Assembly (NCBI GenBank): GCA_016124585.1
Contig: WGNL01000025.1
Coordinates: 1-64,000 of the forward strand
Source: Bacteroidota bacterium
GTDB taxonomy: Bacteria; Bacteroidota; Bacteroidia; Chitinophagales; Saprospiraceae
Direction of reading: 5' to 3'
DNA: 64,000 nt
The notes beneath the pieces were generated by a model. It did not search any database, was not told the DNA's origin, and saw only the letters and a program-made list of their open reading frames with translations. Position numbers and translations under genes: made by a program. Positions 27,624 through 36,090 of this stretch are shown here, piece after piece; the stretch's first letter is position 1, and the number at the start of each line of letters is the position of its first letter.

Positions 27624-29351
27624 ATGACAGAAATTCTCGACGATAAACTCCAAATACTGCGTTCTCATATCGATGAAATCGCAAAAGACCTGCACGATTT
27701 GACGGTGGATATTGGACACCATGAACTCAGGCAAACCGTCAGTGAACTGCGGAACCGTATCAACGAACCATTCATGTTTGTCATAGTTGGCGAGGTGAAA
27801 GCAGGGAAAAGTAGTTTCGTAAATGCTTTATTGTCAACGGGAAAAGAAGTGTGCAAAGTTGCGCCACAGCCCATGACGGATACCATTCAGCAAGTCATTT
27901 GGGGGGAAAAGGAGCAGGTCATCAACATCAATCCCTATCTAAAAAAAATCACGCATCCCGTCGAAATATTGAAAGAAATCGCCATTGTTGACACGCCCGG
28001 CACGAACACAATTGTGGAACACCACCAAGAAATCACGGAGCGCTTCATCCCTTCCAGTGACCTTATCGTTTTTGTTTTTGAAGCAAAAAATCCATATCGC
28101 CAGTCTGCTTGGGAGTTTTTTGATTTCATCAACTCAGAGTGGCGGCGCAAAGTCATTTTTGTGCTTCAACAAAAGGATTTGATGGCTGCTGAGGATTTGC
28201 CCGTTAACGTTCAAGGTGTTTTCCAACATGCCATGAAAAAAGGCATTGAAGCACCGCACGTTTTTGCGGTCTCTGCCAAAATGGAACAGGAGGGCAATCA
28301 TTCGGAAAGCGGCTTTCTACCCTTACGGGAGTATATCCGGGAAAATATTACGGGAGGCAAAGCTCCTGCCCTGAAGTTGGAGAATAACATCAACACCTGC
28401 CGGAACCTGAACGAGCGCATTGGCAAGGGAATCAATGACCGTCGGAAACAATGGGAGGCTGACCGTAAATTTCGACTAGATGTTTCAGAAACCCTTGAAA
28501 AACAGGAAGGTAAATCCCTTCGGCAAGTAGATATGCTGGTGGAAAACTTGCTGGCTGGTTATGACCGTATCACCCTGCAAAAAGAAGAAGAACTGGTGGA
28601 AGGACTCAGTTTTTTCAGCATATTGAAACGCAGTATCGCAGGGATTTTCAACAAAAAAGCAGGAGCGCAGGAGTGGTTGGAAGGGCTAGCAAAGGAACTC
28701 GACCAGCAGCTCCACCTCGAACTCCAAAACAAGCTCAACGATAACGTGGCCGATCTCGCCGACAGTATTCAGCAGATGGCAAAAAGCATTGACCAGAAAA
28801 TCCACAACAGCGAAACCATCCTTCGCAACAACCACGATATTTTCAGCGACATTGCCGAAAGGCGGGCCACGGTGATGGGGGATTTGCAGGAGACTTTTAC
28901 CAAATTCCTCAATCGACCTGAGAATTTTAGCGCTGACCAGCTTTTCCCAGATAAAAAACCAGGAACTGCCAGCATCGCTACTGGCAGTGGTTTGGCTGTC
29001 GTGGGAATCATCATTGCTGCGGTAACCAAAGTGGCTGTTTTTGATATAACGGGTGGCGTACTGACAGCAATCGGAGTGCTGTTCGCAGGCTTCACTTCCG
29101 CCGCTAAAAAGCGTAAAATTGTGGATGGTTTCAAAAGAGAAGTCGAGAAAGGTAGGACACAGTTACAGGAAGAGCTTTCCACCAAATTGCGCAGCTATGT
29201 GACGAATATCAAACTGAAAATTGACGCCAATTTTGAGGATTTTGATGCGATGCTGGACAGAGAAGAAATTCAGGTGACAACACTAGAGGAAAGGCAAGGG
29301 GGGATTGAGGGAAGGTTAATAAATGTAGAAAATGAATTGAAAACGGTATAA
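27624..29351 (+). CDS. Bacterial dynamin-like GTPase
   Basis: A 575-residue large GTPase. G1 is GEVKAGKSS (residues 56-64), G2 the PMTDT threonines (83-87), and G3 DTPGT (123-127). The expected G4 N/TKxD is replaced by QQKD (182-185). Long coiled-coil-prone helices follow (residues 260-450). A hydrophobic hairpin (about 448-497, with ATGSGLAVVGIIIAAVTKV) resembles the membrane paddle of bacterial dynamin-like proteins. A final helical segment completes the stalk. Such proteins bind and remodel membranes with GTP; some protect cells from phage or membrane-damaging agents. The gene sits between an EAD-TonB fusion and a lipoprotein gene (10-base gap), implying a membrane-centred joint function. 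The family call is firm and the role is inferred. Confidence 0.87.
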   Translation: MTEILDDKLQILRSHIDEIAKDLHDLTVDIGHHELRQTVSELRNRINEPFMFVIVGEVKAGKSSFVNALLSTGKEVCKVAPQPMTDTIQQVIWGEKEQVININPYLKKITHPVEILKEIAIVDTPGTNTIVEHHQEITERFIPSSDLIVFVFEAKNPYRQSAWEFFDFINSEWRRKVIFVLQQKDLMAAEDLPVNVQGVFQHAMKKGIEAPHVFAVSAKMEQEGNHSESGFLPLREYIRENITGGKAPALKLENNINTCRNLNERIGKGINDRRKQWEADRKFRLDVSETLEKQEGKSLRQVDMLVENLLAGYDRITLQKEEELVEGLSFFSILKRSIAGIFNKKAGAQEWLEGLAKELDQQLHLELQNKLNDNVADLADSIQQMAKSIDQKIHNSETILRNNHDIFSDIAERRATVMGDLQETFTKFLNRPENFSADQLFPDKKPGTASIATGSGLAVVGIIIAAVTKVAVFDITGGVLTAIGVLFAGFTSAAKKRKIVDGFKREVEKGRTQLQEELSTKLRSYVTNIKLKIDANFEDFDAMLDREEIQVTTLEERQGGIEGRLINVENELKTV

Positions 29352-29361
29352 AGTCATATCT

Positions 29362-29976
29362 ATGAAAACACACTTTTGCTATTTACTTGTAGTTATGGTA
29401 TTTTTTATTGCTTGTCACGCTGACCCAGGCATAATATCAGATGATGATATGACGCCTATACTACCCGCAGCGCCATTGGAATGTGATTCATTGTTTGCAC
29501 CCAATAATGTTTTTCCAGAAAACATTGGCAATTTCTTGGTATTTGTGGATTCAATCGGTAATGAATTTGATACCCTTCAATGCGTTAAAAATGAAGCATT
29601 TACCAAAAAGATAGTCGAAGAAAACAGTCCAAGCCATATGCAATATTGCCTGGAAAATTACACTATAGCATATAGCACTAATTGGCTTCAGACCGATTTT
29701 TATTCATTGGAAATAAATTTTAATAAAGCCATCACCGAAACATACACAGCACAATCAGTCCCCTTCAATGATTTTTATTCTAACTTTCGAATATCAGATG
29801 AAACCTCTTCTACTATTTATGATTCACTTTTAATAAATGGCATATTATTTCAAAACGTAATGCTATTTAATTGTAATTCTAATAAACCATGCACATTTGT
29901 GGAAGCAATTGCAGCAATTAAAGGGGTTGGATTAATTGCATACAAACGGCAGGATAAATGGTGGACAAAAATATAG
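29362..29976 (+). CDS. Small lipoprotein of unknown function
   Basis: A 204-residue protein I do not recognise. A short signal peptide ends in the lipobox FFIAC (Cys19), so it is probably anchored in a membrane. The mature part has four further Cys residues (in LECDSLF, LQCVKNE, MQYCLEN, FNCNSNKPC) that could form disulphides in the periplasm. The rest is mixed alpha/beta without known motifs, ending in YKRQDKWWTKI. The start lies 10 bases after the dynamin-like gene, so the two are almost certainly co-transcribed. A role with the dynamin-like protein is inference from this spacing only. Confidence 0.72.
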   Translation: MKTHFCYLLVVMVFFIACHADPGIISDDDMTPILPAAPLECDSLFAPNNVFPENIGNFLVFVDSIGNEFDTLQCVKNEAFTKKIVEENSPSHMQYCLENYTIAYSTNWLQTDFYSLEINFNKAITETYTAQSVPFNDFYSNFRISDETSSTIYDSLLINGILFQNVMLFNCNSNKPCTFVEAIAAIKGVGLIAYKRQDKWWTKI

Positions 29977-29987
29977 AGGCAAAGCTT

Positions 29988-30959
29988 ATGGAGACTATTG
30001 TTGGAAATGACATAGAAAATGCAGTAAAAATATTGAAAGCGGGCCATCCTGTCGCCATTCCTACCGAAACCGTGTACGGTCTTGCCGCCAATGCCTTGAG
30101 CTCTGATGCCGTCCTTAATATCTTCAAGGCAAAGAACCGTCCGCATTTCAATCCACTCATCATACACCTGCCAGACTGGGATTCCGTGCGGAAATATGTG
30201 ACTGAAATCCCCAATGAAGCTGAAGTGTTGGCTCAAAAATTCTCCCCAGGGCCACTCACATTTTTGCTTGAAAAAAAAAACATCATTCCAGATTTGGTAA
30301 CAGCGGGTAGTTCAAAAGTAGCTGTGCGGATTCCGGCACATCCATTGACTAGGCAACTTTTGCACTTACTTGACTTCCCCATCGCAGCGCCATCTGCCAA
30401 TCCATTTGGCTACGTTAGCCCGACCACGGCGCAGCATGTTTTGGAGGGGCTGAACGGGGAAATCCCGTATATTTTAGATGGTGGGCCTTGTCAGGTTGGG
30501 TTAGAATCCACCATCGTTGACTTTGATAATCAGCAAGTTATCATCCGCAGAAAGGGTGGGATAGCGGTGGAAGCCATTGAGGAAGCCATTGGGAAAAAAG
30601 TCTTGATACAAACGGGCGTGGAAGAACATCCCGTCGCACCCGGGCAGTTGAAAAGCCATTATGCTACCACTACGCCGCTTTACGTGAATTGGTCGGAAGA
30701 TATGGTCGCCCAATTTTCACCCCAAAAAATAGCGGTGATTACCTTCGGAAAAAACATTGAGGACGTGACTGCTGAACATCGTTTTCAACTTTCTGCCAAC
30801 GCTGATTTTGAAGAAGCTGCCAAAAATCTTTTTGCCACCATGCGGAAAGCAGATGTTTGCGGAGCGACAATAATTCTCACCCGATTTTTGCCAGAAGAAG
30901 GCTTGGGTATGGCGATCAATGACCGATTAAGGAGGGCAGTTCACGATTCGAAGGATTGA
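29988..30959 (+). CDS. L-threonylcarbamoyladenylate synthase (Sua5/TsaC)
   Basis: A 323-residue enzyme that makes threonylcarbamoyl-AMP for the t6A37 modification of ANN-decoding tRNAs. The YrdC domain shows PVAIPTETVYGLAANAL, the nucleotide/Lys region FKAKNRPHFNPLIIHL, SPGPLTFLLEKK and AAPSANPFGYVSPTTAQHV. A C-terminal Sua5 domain follows (PVAPGQLKSHYATTTPLYV), so this is the longer Sua5-type form. ATG 29988 is chosen because it gives the usual short N terminus (METIVGNDIENAVKIL). An ATG at 29958 would overlap the preceding lipoprotein gene by 19 bases. It may be transcribed with the genes upstream, although its function is housekeeping. Confidence 0.92.
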   Translation: METIVGNDIENAVKILKAGHPVAIPTETVYGLAANALSSDAVLNIFKAKNRPHFNPLIIHLPDWDSVRKYVTEIPNEAEVLAQKFSPGPLTFLLEKKNIIPDLVTAGSSKVAVRIPAHPLTRQLLHLLDFPIAAPSANPFGYVSPTTAQHVLEGLNGEIPYILDGGPCQVGLESTIVDFDNQQVIIRRKGGIAVEAIEEAIGKKVLIQTGVEEHPVAPGQLKSHYATTTPLYVNWSEDMVAQFSPQKIAVITFGKNIEDVTAEHRFQLSANADFEEAAKNLFATMRKADVCGATIILTRFLPEEGLGMAINDRLRRAVHDSKD

Positions 30960-31016
30960 GGAAATCCAAATCCCATTGTTTTCAATGAAAGGCGGTATTT
31001 ATTAAAAGTATACTTT

Positions 31017-31180
31017 GCATACAGCTTCTCAGAAAATCTGTGGAACAAAAAACAATTGCATATAGCTTTTTTGAGATTCAAAAATTCAATTTACACTTGC
31101 AGATAGGTTCTCAGACTGTCAAAATCGCTGTATGATTTTTCATACAGCTCCTCACAATTTCTAAAAGGCAGTTGACAAAA
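31017..31180. repeat. Four degenerate repeats with 41-bp period
   Basis: A motif near GCATACAGCTTCTCAGAAAA starts at 31017, 31058, 31099 and 31140, exactly 41 bases apart each time. Copies 2-4 match the first at about 15-16 of 21 positions. The remaining 20 bases of each unit are poorly conserved. A 9-bp hairpin (GCTGTATGA/TCATACAGC, 31127-31148) forms across units 3 and 4. The array occupies half of the 318-base gap between two convergent genes. No gene is seen in this gap. Confidence 0.6.
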
Positions 31181-31277
31181 TATTATTTGTAATTTGGTAG
31201 ACTTTTGGGCAATTGATTTTTTTTTGCCTTTTTTCGGCAAAATGGGCAGCACTGAAGAAATTTGAAGCACCATCTTT

Positions 31278-31685
31278 TCAAATTTTCAATTCTTGGCACA
31301 ATTCCACCAGCACTCCATTTGCTGATTTAGGATGGATGAAACAAACCAGTTTATTATCTGCTCCCCGCTTTGGCTCCTTGTTCAGTAAGGTAAATCCTTC
31401 CGCCCCCAATCGCTGCATTTCTGCCAAAATGTCATCCACCTCAAAGGCGACATGGTGTATGCCTTCCCCCCGTTTCTCAATGAATTTTGCAATGGCGCTA
31501 TTAGGTGAAGTGGCTTCCAACAGTTCCACTTTTGCTTCGCCCATTTTAAAAAAAGAAGTGACGACATGCTCGGAAGCCACTTCTTCAGCCTTGTAGGGAG
31601 GTGTGCCAAGCAAAGTCGTGTAGAGTTCATTGGCTGCTTTCAGGTCTTTCACCGCAATGCCAATATGTTCCAGATTTTTAATCAT
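31278..31685 (-). CDS. mce: Methylmalonyl-CoA epimerase
   Basis: A 135-residue vicinal-oxygen-chelate protein that interconverts the (R) and (S) forms of methylmalonyl-CoA in propionate metabolism. The metal-binding residues sit where expected: His in NLEHIGIAVKDL, Glu in AKVELLEA, His in GEGIHHVAFEVDD and Glu in NGVLVELCQ. The reading frame opens earlier, up to 31751, but the ATG at 31685 gives the standard start MIKNLEHIGI and the usual length. No methylmalonyl-CoA mutase genes are in the window. It converges with the tsaC/sua5 gene across a repeat-bearing gap. Confidence 0.93.
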   Translation of the reverse strand: MIKNLEHIGIAVKDLKAANELYTTLLGTPPYKAEEVASEHVVTSFFKMGEAKVELLEATSPNSAIAKFIEKRGEGIHHVAFEVDDILAEMQRLGAEGFTLLNKEPKRGADNKLVCFIHPKSANGVLVELCQELKI

Positions 31686-31799
31686 GATGAAATTGATTTT
31701 GGGCGGAAAGGTAAAATTTCCGAAAAACAAAAAGCGGATGACCGAAGCCATCCGCCTGAATTAGTATGAAATTTATAGACACGTTAGTTTTGTAGGATT

Positions 31800-34250
31800 C
31801 TAGTTTTTTATCCGGTTCTTCTCATCTTCCAAACCAGTGCTGCGTCTGCGGGCAGCTTTGACCTGTTCATTTCCAAAGCGATAGGAGAAGTTTGCCCGGA
31901 ATCTGCGGCTGTCACCACGACCATCAACTGTCATGTACAATTGGCCGAAATTGCTGACACCCCTCCATTTTTGGGTGTAGAAAATATCGTTTACAGACAG
32001 CTTTAAAGTAGCTTTTCCTTTCAACAGCTTTTTTGAAATACCTGCGTCGATTGCCCACATTGGGTCCATTTTGAAAGTGCCACCCCAGATGCTCGGAGAA
32101 TTGTACCAGCCGGATACTTCCATATTGAAGTCCTTCGGCAAGGTGAACGTGTGTTGCATGTACCCATTGAAGGCATTCACATTAGCATCCACTACTTTTC
32201 CATCGCCAAAGTCTGCGCTGATGTCCGTGTGGTAACCGTTCAGGTTGACATAAGCATTCCACCATTTTGCAATTGGAACAGGTGAGCCGATATTGATGCT
32301 GTAGTTATTTTGCTCTGCAAGGTTTTCCCAAGTCACAAATGCAGCGGTAGGGTTTACGTCCGAAATATCCACAAGCCGCTCGATAAGGTCAGACGTGTGG
32401 CTGAAACTCAACGACGTGCTGACCATTTGCATGAAAGTGTAGCTCAGCGAAATGTTGTTGGAATATTGCGGATTTAGGAAGGGGTTGCCTTTTTGAAAGG
32501 TCAATTCATCCAAACGGTATTCAAACGGATTGAGGTCCTGGTAGCTTGGGCGGTCGAGTCGGCGGCTGAAATTGAGGCCAAAACTGTGTTTTTCGCTCAA
32601 ATTGTACGACACGCCGCCAGAAGGGAACAGGTTGAAATAATCCCGTTTCACGTTTTTGTCGTTCACGGGTTTCAGGGCAGTCAAGTCTCCTTCAGAGTTT
32701 GTTTGCTCGGCACGGAGGCCTAATTGCATGCTCCATTTTCCAAATTGGCGGGAATAGGTAGTGTATGCCGCATTTACATTTTCAGTGTAGGTATAAAAGT
32801 TGGTGCGGTCAATGTCCACTTCGTCATTGCCTTCCACAATATTGTAGAAGTTGAAATCATTGTCGGTTTTTACATAGCTCAATTTGATGCCTGCGCCCAA
32901 CTGACCTTTCAAGAATGGCCGCTCATGGTCTATTTTAAATGTATAAATGTCGATGCTCGTAGGTGAAACTGTGTGGTAATCATGCTCCTGAAGCAGTACG
33001 CTGCCATCGGCGCCGTCACCTAAATAGTAATGGTTGGGTTGAACTTGGTTGTTTTCGTTTCTGAAAAAGCCGTAGTCCGCGTCAATGTTCAGGATTTTAC
33101 CCTTTGCATCATCAAATCGGTAGTTGAGGTTGAAATTGTAATTGCTTCGCTTACCATCCGTTGAGGTATTCGAGAACAATGTACTGTCAGGCTGTGTAGC
33201 GCCAATGGCGCTGATGGGGGTGCGGATGTGGCCCATGTCGTCCGATTTGTTTTCGTAGCCGTTCACCAAAAAGCCAATCGTGTTTTTTTCATTGATGAAA
33301 AAATCGTTGCCCAGCTTGAAATTGTTGGAACGCCAATGGTTGTCATTTTGGCCTTTTTGGTCTAGGCTAGTTCCATTTTGTTCCCGATAAAAATTCATGA
33401 TTTCGAGCCACTCACCATCGTTGAAGCTGTAGCTGCCGAAGGTATTCATGAGTTTATTACGGTAATTGCCACTTACGGAACCTTCGTAGTTGTGCCGACG
33501 GCCAACTGCATAGCCCAAGTTCACATTGCCGTTGCCTCCCAGTCGCTTATCTTTTTTCATGCGGATATTGATGATCCCTGCATTGCCTTCTGCATCCCAG
33601 CGGGCACTAGGGTTCGTGATGATTTCAATCGTGGCAATATCAGTGCTTTGAATTGTTTTAAGGTAGGCAGCAAGGTCATTTGCACTGAGTTGCGTTGGCT
33701 TTCCATCAATATAAACTCGAACGCCGCCCTTGCCACTCATGATGATATTGTCATTGTTGTCCACGACCACACCTGGCGATTTGCGGAGCAATTCCATGGC
33801 ATTGTTCCCTGTGGCGTTGATACTACCTTCTACATTGAAAACAGTCTTGTCAGGGTGGACTTCCACGAGCGGCTTCTTACTTTTCACGGTCACTTCGGCT
33901 AGTTCCACACCCTTATTTGACATTTTTATATCCGGGATGACTAGGTTTTGGCCAGTGGTCAGTTCGAATACTTGCGAGTTGTAATCAGAAAGCCCTACGA
34001 AACTAATGTTTAGCCAGTATTTTCCAGCTCCGATGCTTTGCAGTTCGAAACTGCCATCTTCTGCCGTGTACTCTGCTTTTACAAGAGCACTATCTTGCAC
34101 GGCATAGAGCAAAACATTGGCGAAGCTGATGGGTTGGTTATCGTTGCCAATTACTTTTCCTTTGATAATTCCAGTTTCCCGATTGGCATAATTTGCAGAA
34201 ATAAAAGCAAAAGAAAACAGGAGGACTAGGAGTCCAGTTAGCTTTTTCAT
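31800..34250 (-). CDS. Outer-membrane receptor with carboxypeptidase-like and plug domains
   Basis: An 816-residue outer-membrane protein. After a signal peptide comes a carboxypeptidase-regulatory-like beta domain (GIIKGKVIGNDNQPISFANV, about residues 28-110). Next is a TonB-receptor plug (LLRKSPGVVVDNNDNIIMSG, RVYIDGKPTQLSANDL, IEIITNPSARWDAEGNAGII), and then a beta-barrel of roughly 580 residues. The SARWDAEGNAGIINI signature is typical of the Bacteroidota subfamily annotated as outer-membrane beta-barrel protein. The terminal strands end in RFRANFSYRFGN, followed by an unusual charged tail (ARRRSTGLEDEKNRIKN) beyond the normal aromatic end. The ligand is unknown. The neighbouring genes do not suggest a substrate. 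Confidence 0.88.
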   Translation of the reverse strand: MKKLTGLLVLLFSFAFISANYANRETGIIKGKVIGNDNQPISFANVLLYAVQDSALVKAEYTAEDGSFELQSIGAGKYWLNISFVGLSDYNSQVFELTTGQNLVIPDIKMSNKGVELAEVTVKSKKPLVEVHPDKTVFNVEGSINATGNNAMELLRKSPGVVVDNNDNIIMSGKGGVRVYIDGKPTQLSANDLAAYLKTIQSTDIATIEIITNPSARWDAEGNAGIINIRMKKDKRLGGNGNVNLGYAVGRRHNYEGSVSGNYRNKLMNTFGSYSFNDGEWLEIMNFYREQNGTSLDQKGQNDNHWRSNNFKLGNDFFINEKNTIGFLVNGYENKSDDMGHIRTPISAIGATQPDSTLFSNTSTDGKRSNYNFNLNYRFDDAKGKILNIDADYGFFRNENNQVQPNHYYLGDGADGSVLLQEHDYHTVSPTSIDIYTFKIDHERPFLKGQLGAGIKLSYVKTDNDFNFYNIVEGNDEVDIDRTNFYTYTENVNAAYTTYSRQFGKWSMQLGLRAEQTNSEGDLTALKPVNDKNVKRDYFNLFPSGGVSYNLSEKHSFGLNFSRRLDRPSYQDLNPFEYRLDELTFQKGNPFLNPQYSNNISLSYTFMQMVSTSLSFSHTSDLIERLVDISDVNPTAAFVTWENLAEQNNYSINIGSPVPIAKWWNAYVNLNGYHTDISADFGDGKVVDANVNAFNGYMQHTFTLPKDFNMEVSGWYNSPSIWGGTFKMDPMWAIDAGISKKLLKGKATLKLSVNDIFYTQKWRGVSNFGQLYMTVDGRGDSRRFRANFSYRFGNEQVKAARRRSTGLEDEKNRIKN

Positions 34251-34498
34251 AAGTCGGTAAGATTGATTTTAGTGGCACTAATTGGTTGGTAGTCAAATAG
34301 TTAGTAGGCCATTTGACGGTTGCCAATCAGCAGTGTACAGTCGGTGAATTAAACTTGTTTAACTAAAAATGATGATGTGGCAAAAGTGGGCTTACCCTTA
34401 GTTAAATGCCATATTTTTTCGATGAAAAACTTAATTTCTTAGGGCAAACGCCATTTTCAACGTTTTTCTTTAGCTTTTTTGCCGATGAAAATTCGATT

Positions 34499-35572
34499 TT
34501 AGCCTTTTTTGAGTACGCCGAGCATTTCTGTTTCGACCCGGTTTTTATCTTCTATTAATTCAAAAAAGCCTTCCAAATAATTAATCATTTCCGTTTTTGT
34601 TTCCATGTCAAGTCTATCAAAATCGTCAATGGTTGAAATGATTGCTTCCTTTTTTGATTTGAAATAACTGAAAATGACCCTTAGTTCCTCATAGCTTTTG
34701 GCATTTCCAAGGAACACCCGGTCAAGCACCGTTTTTTGACCTAACGCTGCATTTGCCCTTGCATAGGGTGCGGCTACCAATCCAGCATAGTCAAAATCAT
34801 AAGGTACTGGCACTATTTGCCCATCCTCCTGCTGAATCAGTTCCGTATTTCGGGCCATCATGTAGCTCCAATCTGCATTCCCTACCATGTATTGAAACAC
34901 GGACATGATTTTTTCTTGGTTAAGGTGCAGCGAGTCCAGTTGAATAATTTTTCTGCTCATGGTGTGGCAGTTGTTTCGAGCTGCCATGCTTTCAGCATCT
35001 TCAATGATGATACCCAATTGGGTAGTTTTTTTGAAAGACTTGCCTGTATTCCGATAAGTGATTTCTGCAAGGCTCGCCTTAAAGCTGTAGGGAGTAAGTA
35101 GACGAAACAGCTGATAAACCAGGTATTCACGTATGATATTGACCTCGCTGCCATCATTTTCCATACAGTGTGTCACTAGCTTGTACTCATTGAAACTTTC
35201 AAATCCATTGGCATTCAGCGAGTCTTTATGAAATTTCAATTTGAGCGGTGGAAACTCACAAATCATGCGTCGTGACTTACCTCTTGGGCGTAGCCTTACC
35301 GAGAATTTTGTACTGCTTTTCCTGCTGTGTTTTACCTCAAAAATCCCATCTTCATATTCTTTGTTGCGGATATTAGCTTTGATAGAATCAAAATTGGAGG
35401 TAATGTTAATCTCAGTTACCTTGTCAGCTGGTAATAGGTCAAAAAATACTTTTTTGTTATTTTTAACCTCAACTGCCATGGGTTGGCATTTGCTCAAAAC
35501 TGGCAAACCCAACAAAAGCACCAAAAAGGTCAAAACCCTGAAAATAAAAGGCTGATTCTTGATAAGCTGCAT
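34499..35572 (-). CDS. CotH-kinase-like secreted protein
   Basis: A 357-residue protein with a signal peptide (hydrophobic residues 9-25). It resembles the atypical CotH protein-kinase family. Seen: NIIREYLVYQLFRLLTPYSF in the N-lobe, GIIIEDAESMAARN, then the candidate catalytic segment MVGNADWSYMMARNTELI (Asp and Asn), and VPYDFDYAGLVAAPYA, where the DFD would bind metal. CotH enzymes phosphorylate proteins outside the cytoplasm in spore coats, and similar genes are common in Bacteroidota with unknown targets. The kinase match is by motif only, so activity is not certain. The gene stands alone on the minus strand with A/T-rich gaps on both sides. Confidence 0.65.
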   Translation of the reverse strand: MQLIKNQPFIFRVLTFLVLLLGLPVLSKCQPMAVEVKNNKKVFFDLLPADKVTEINITSNFDSIKANIRNKEYEDGIFEVKHSRKSSTKFSVRLRPRGKSRRMICEFPPLKLKFHKDSLNANGFESFNEYKLVTHCMENDGSEVNIIREYLVYQLFRLLTPYSFKASLAEITYRNTGKSFKKTTQLGIIIEDAESMAARNNCHTMSRKIIQLDSLHLNQEKIMSVFQYMVGNADWSYMMARNTELIQQEDGQIVPVPYDFDYAGLVAAPYARANAALGQKTVLDRVFLGNAKSYEELRVIFSYFKSKKEAIISTIDDFDRLDMETKTEMINYLEGFFELIEDKNRVETEMLGVLKKG

Positions 35573-35759
35573 TTCAGTTTGATTCGAAGGGAATGAAATT
35601 AATTATTTGAACACAAGGTTAACCAGCTTTTTGCTAGATTTATACTGAGAATCTTAAAAAATGGCAAATGAATATTTTAATTGCCGGAACTCCGTTTCTA
35701 AATTCATTGTAATCAGGACGGAACAATTTTTCGATTTGTTACTTTTAGTTTTGTTCGAA

Positions 35760-36087
35760 TAAGTAGATTGCCCTGCCAGAGATAAAAAAGTAGATGCTTT
35801 TAGCCCTAAAACTTCCATCAAAGTAGGCTTACCCAATAGTTCATTTCCTGAAATTTGATATTTACCAGGCTGTTACGGCCGTTACTGCTAGGCATTTATA
35901 TTGCCTGCGACTTTATTCTTTTCTCGTCGATTGAGGAGGGTAATGAGTAGTTGCGTGGTAAGAAGAATGCTGGTTTTGTTGAATTCACACTCTTTAGTTT
36001 TTTGAGTGAGGGTGATTCCTCATGCTTATCCAGCCCGTTTACTTATGCCTCGTTGCCAGTTTTCTTGGCAACGAGGCGGGCTTTTTT
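35760..36087 (+). ncRNA. Possible noncoding RNA
   Basis: The region between a TAGTTTTG box (35746-35753) and a T-tailed terminator (36032-36087) has no plus-strand protein gene, yet the terminator points in the plus direction. A transcript of about 325 nt is therefore possible. I looked for RNase P, tmRNA and SRP RNA hallmarks and did not find them. The identity is unknown and the ends are approximate. Confidence 0.3.
36032..36087 (+). terminator. Strong terminator, plus-strand U-tract
   Basis: An 11-bp perfect stem GCCTCGTTGCC/GGCAACGAGGC (36047-36057 with 36067-36077) is extended by an outer AGCCC/GGGCT pairing and followed by six T. On the minus strand, just past the BatA-like gene stop, the hairpin lacks a T tail. 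Confidence 0.75.
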
Positions 36088-36090
36088 CAC

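Larger units (their letters stand above)
35573..36090. other. 518-base intergenic region
   Basis: No convincing protein-coding gene. A TTG-started minus-strand frame (35654-35836) has no family resemblance. It contains a plus-strand -7-like TAGTTTTG (35746-35753), several short stems (for example AGGCA/TGCCT near 35892-35911) and a strong plus-direction terminator at its right end, described separately. Confidence 0.6.

Noticed and set aside
31091-31273. 60-codon minus-strand frame downstream of tsaC/sua5
   Set aside because: It runs through the 41-bp repeat units, has no recognised family, and composition looks intergenic.
35654-35836. 60-codon minus-strand frame in the 35.6-36.1 kb gap
   Set aside because: TTG start, no recognisable domain, and the downstream region is better explained by a possible RNA with a plus-strand terminator.
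35754-36087. RNase P RNA, tmRNA or SRP RNA
   Set aside because: The hallmark conserved segments of these RNAs were not seen in the region; left as an unidentified candidate.
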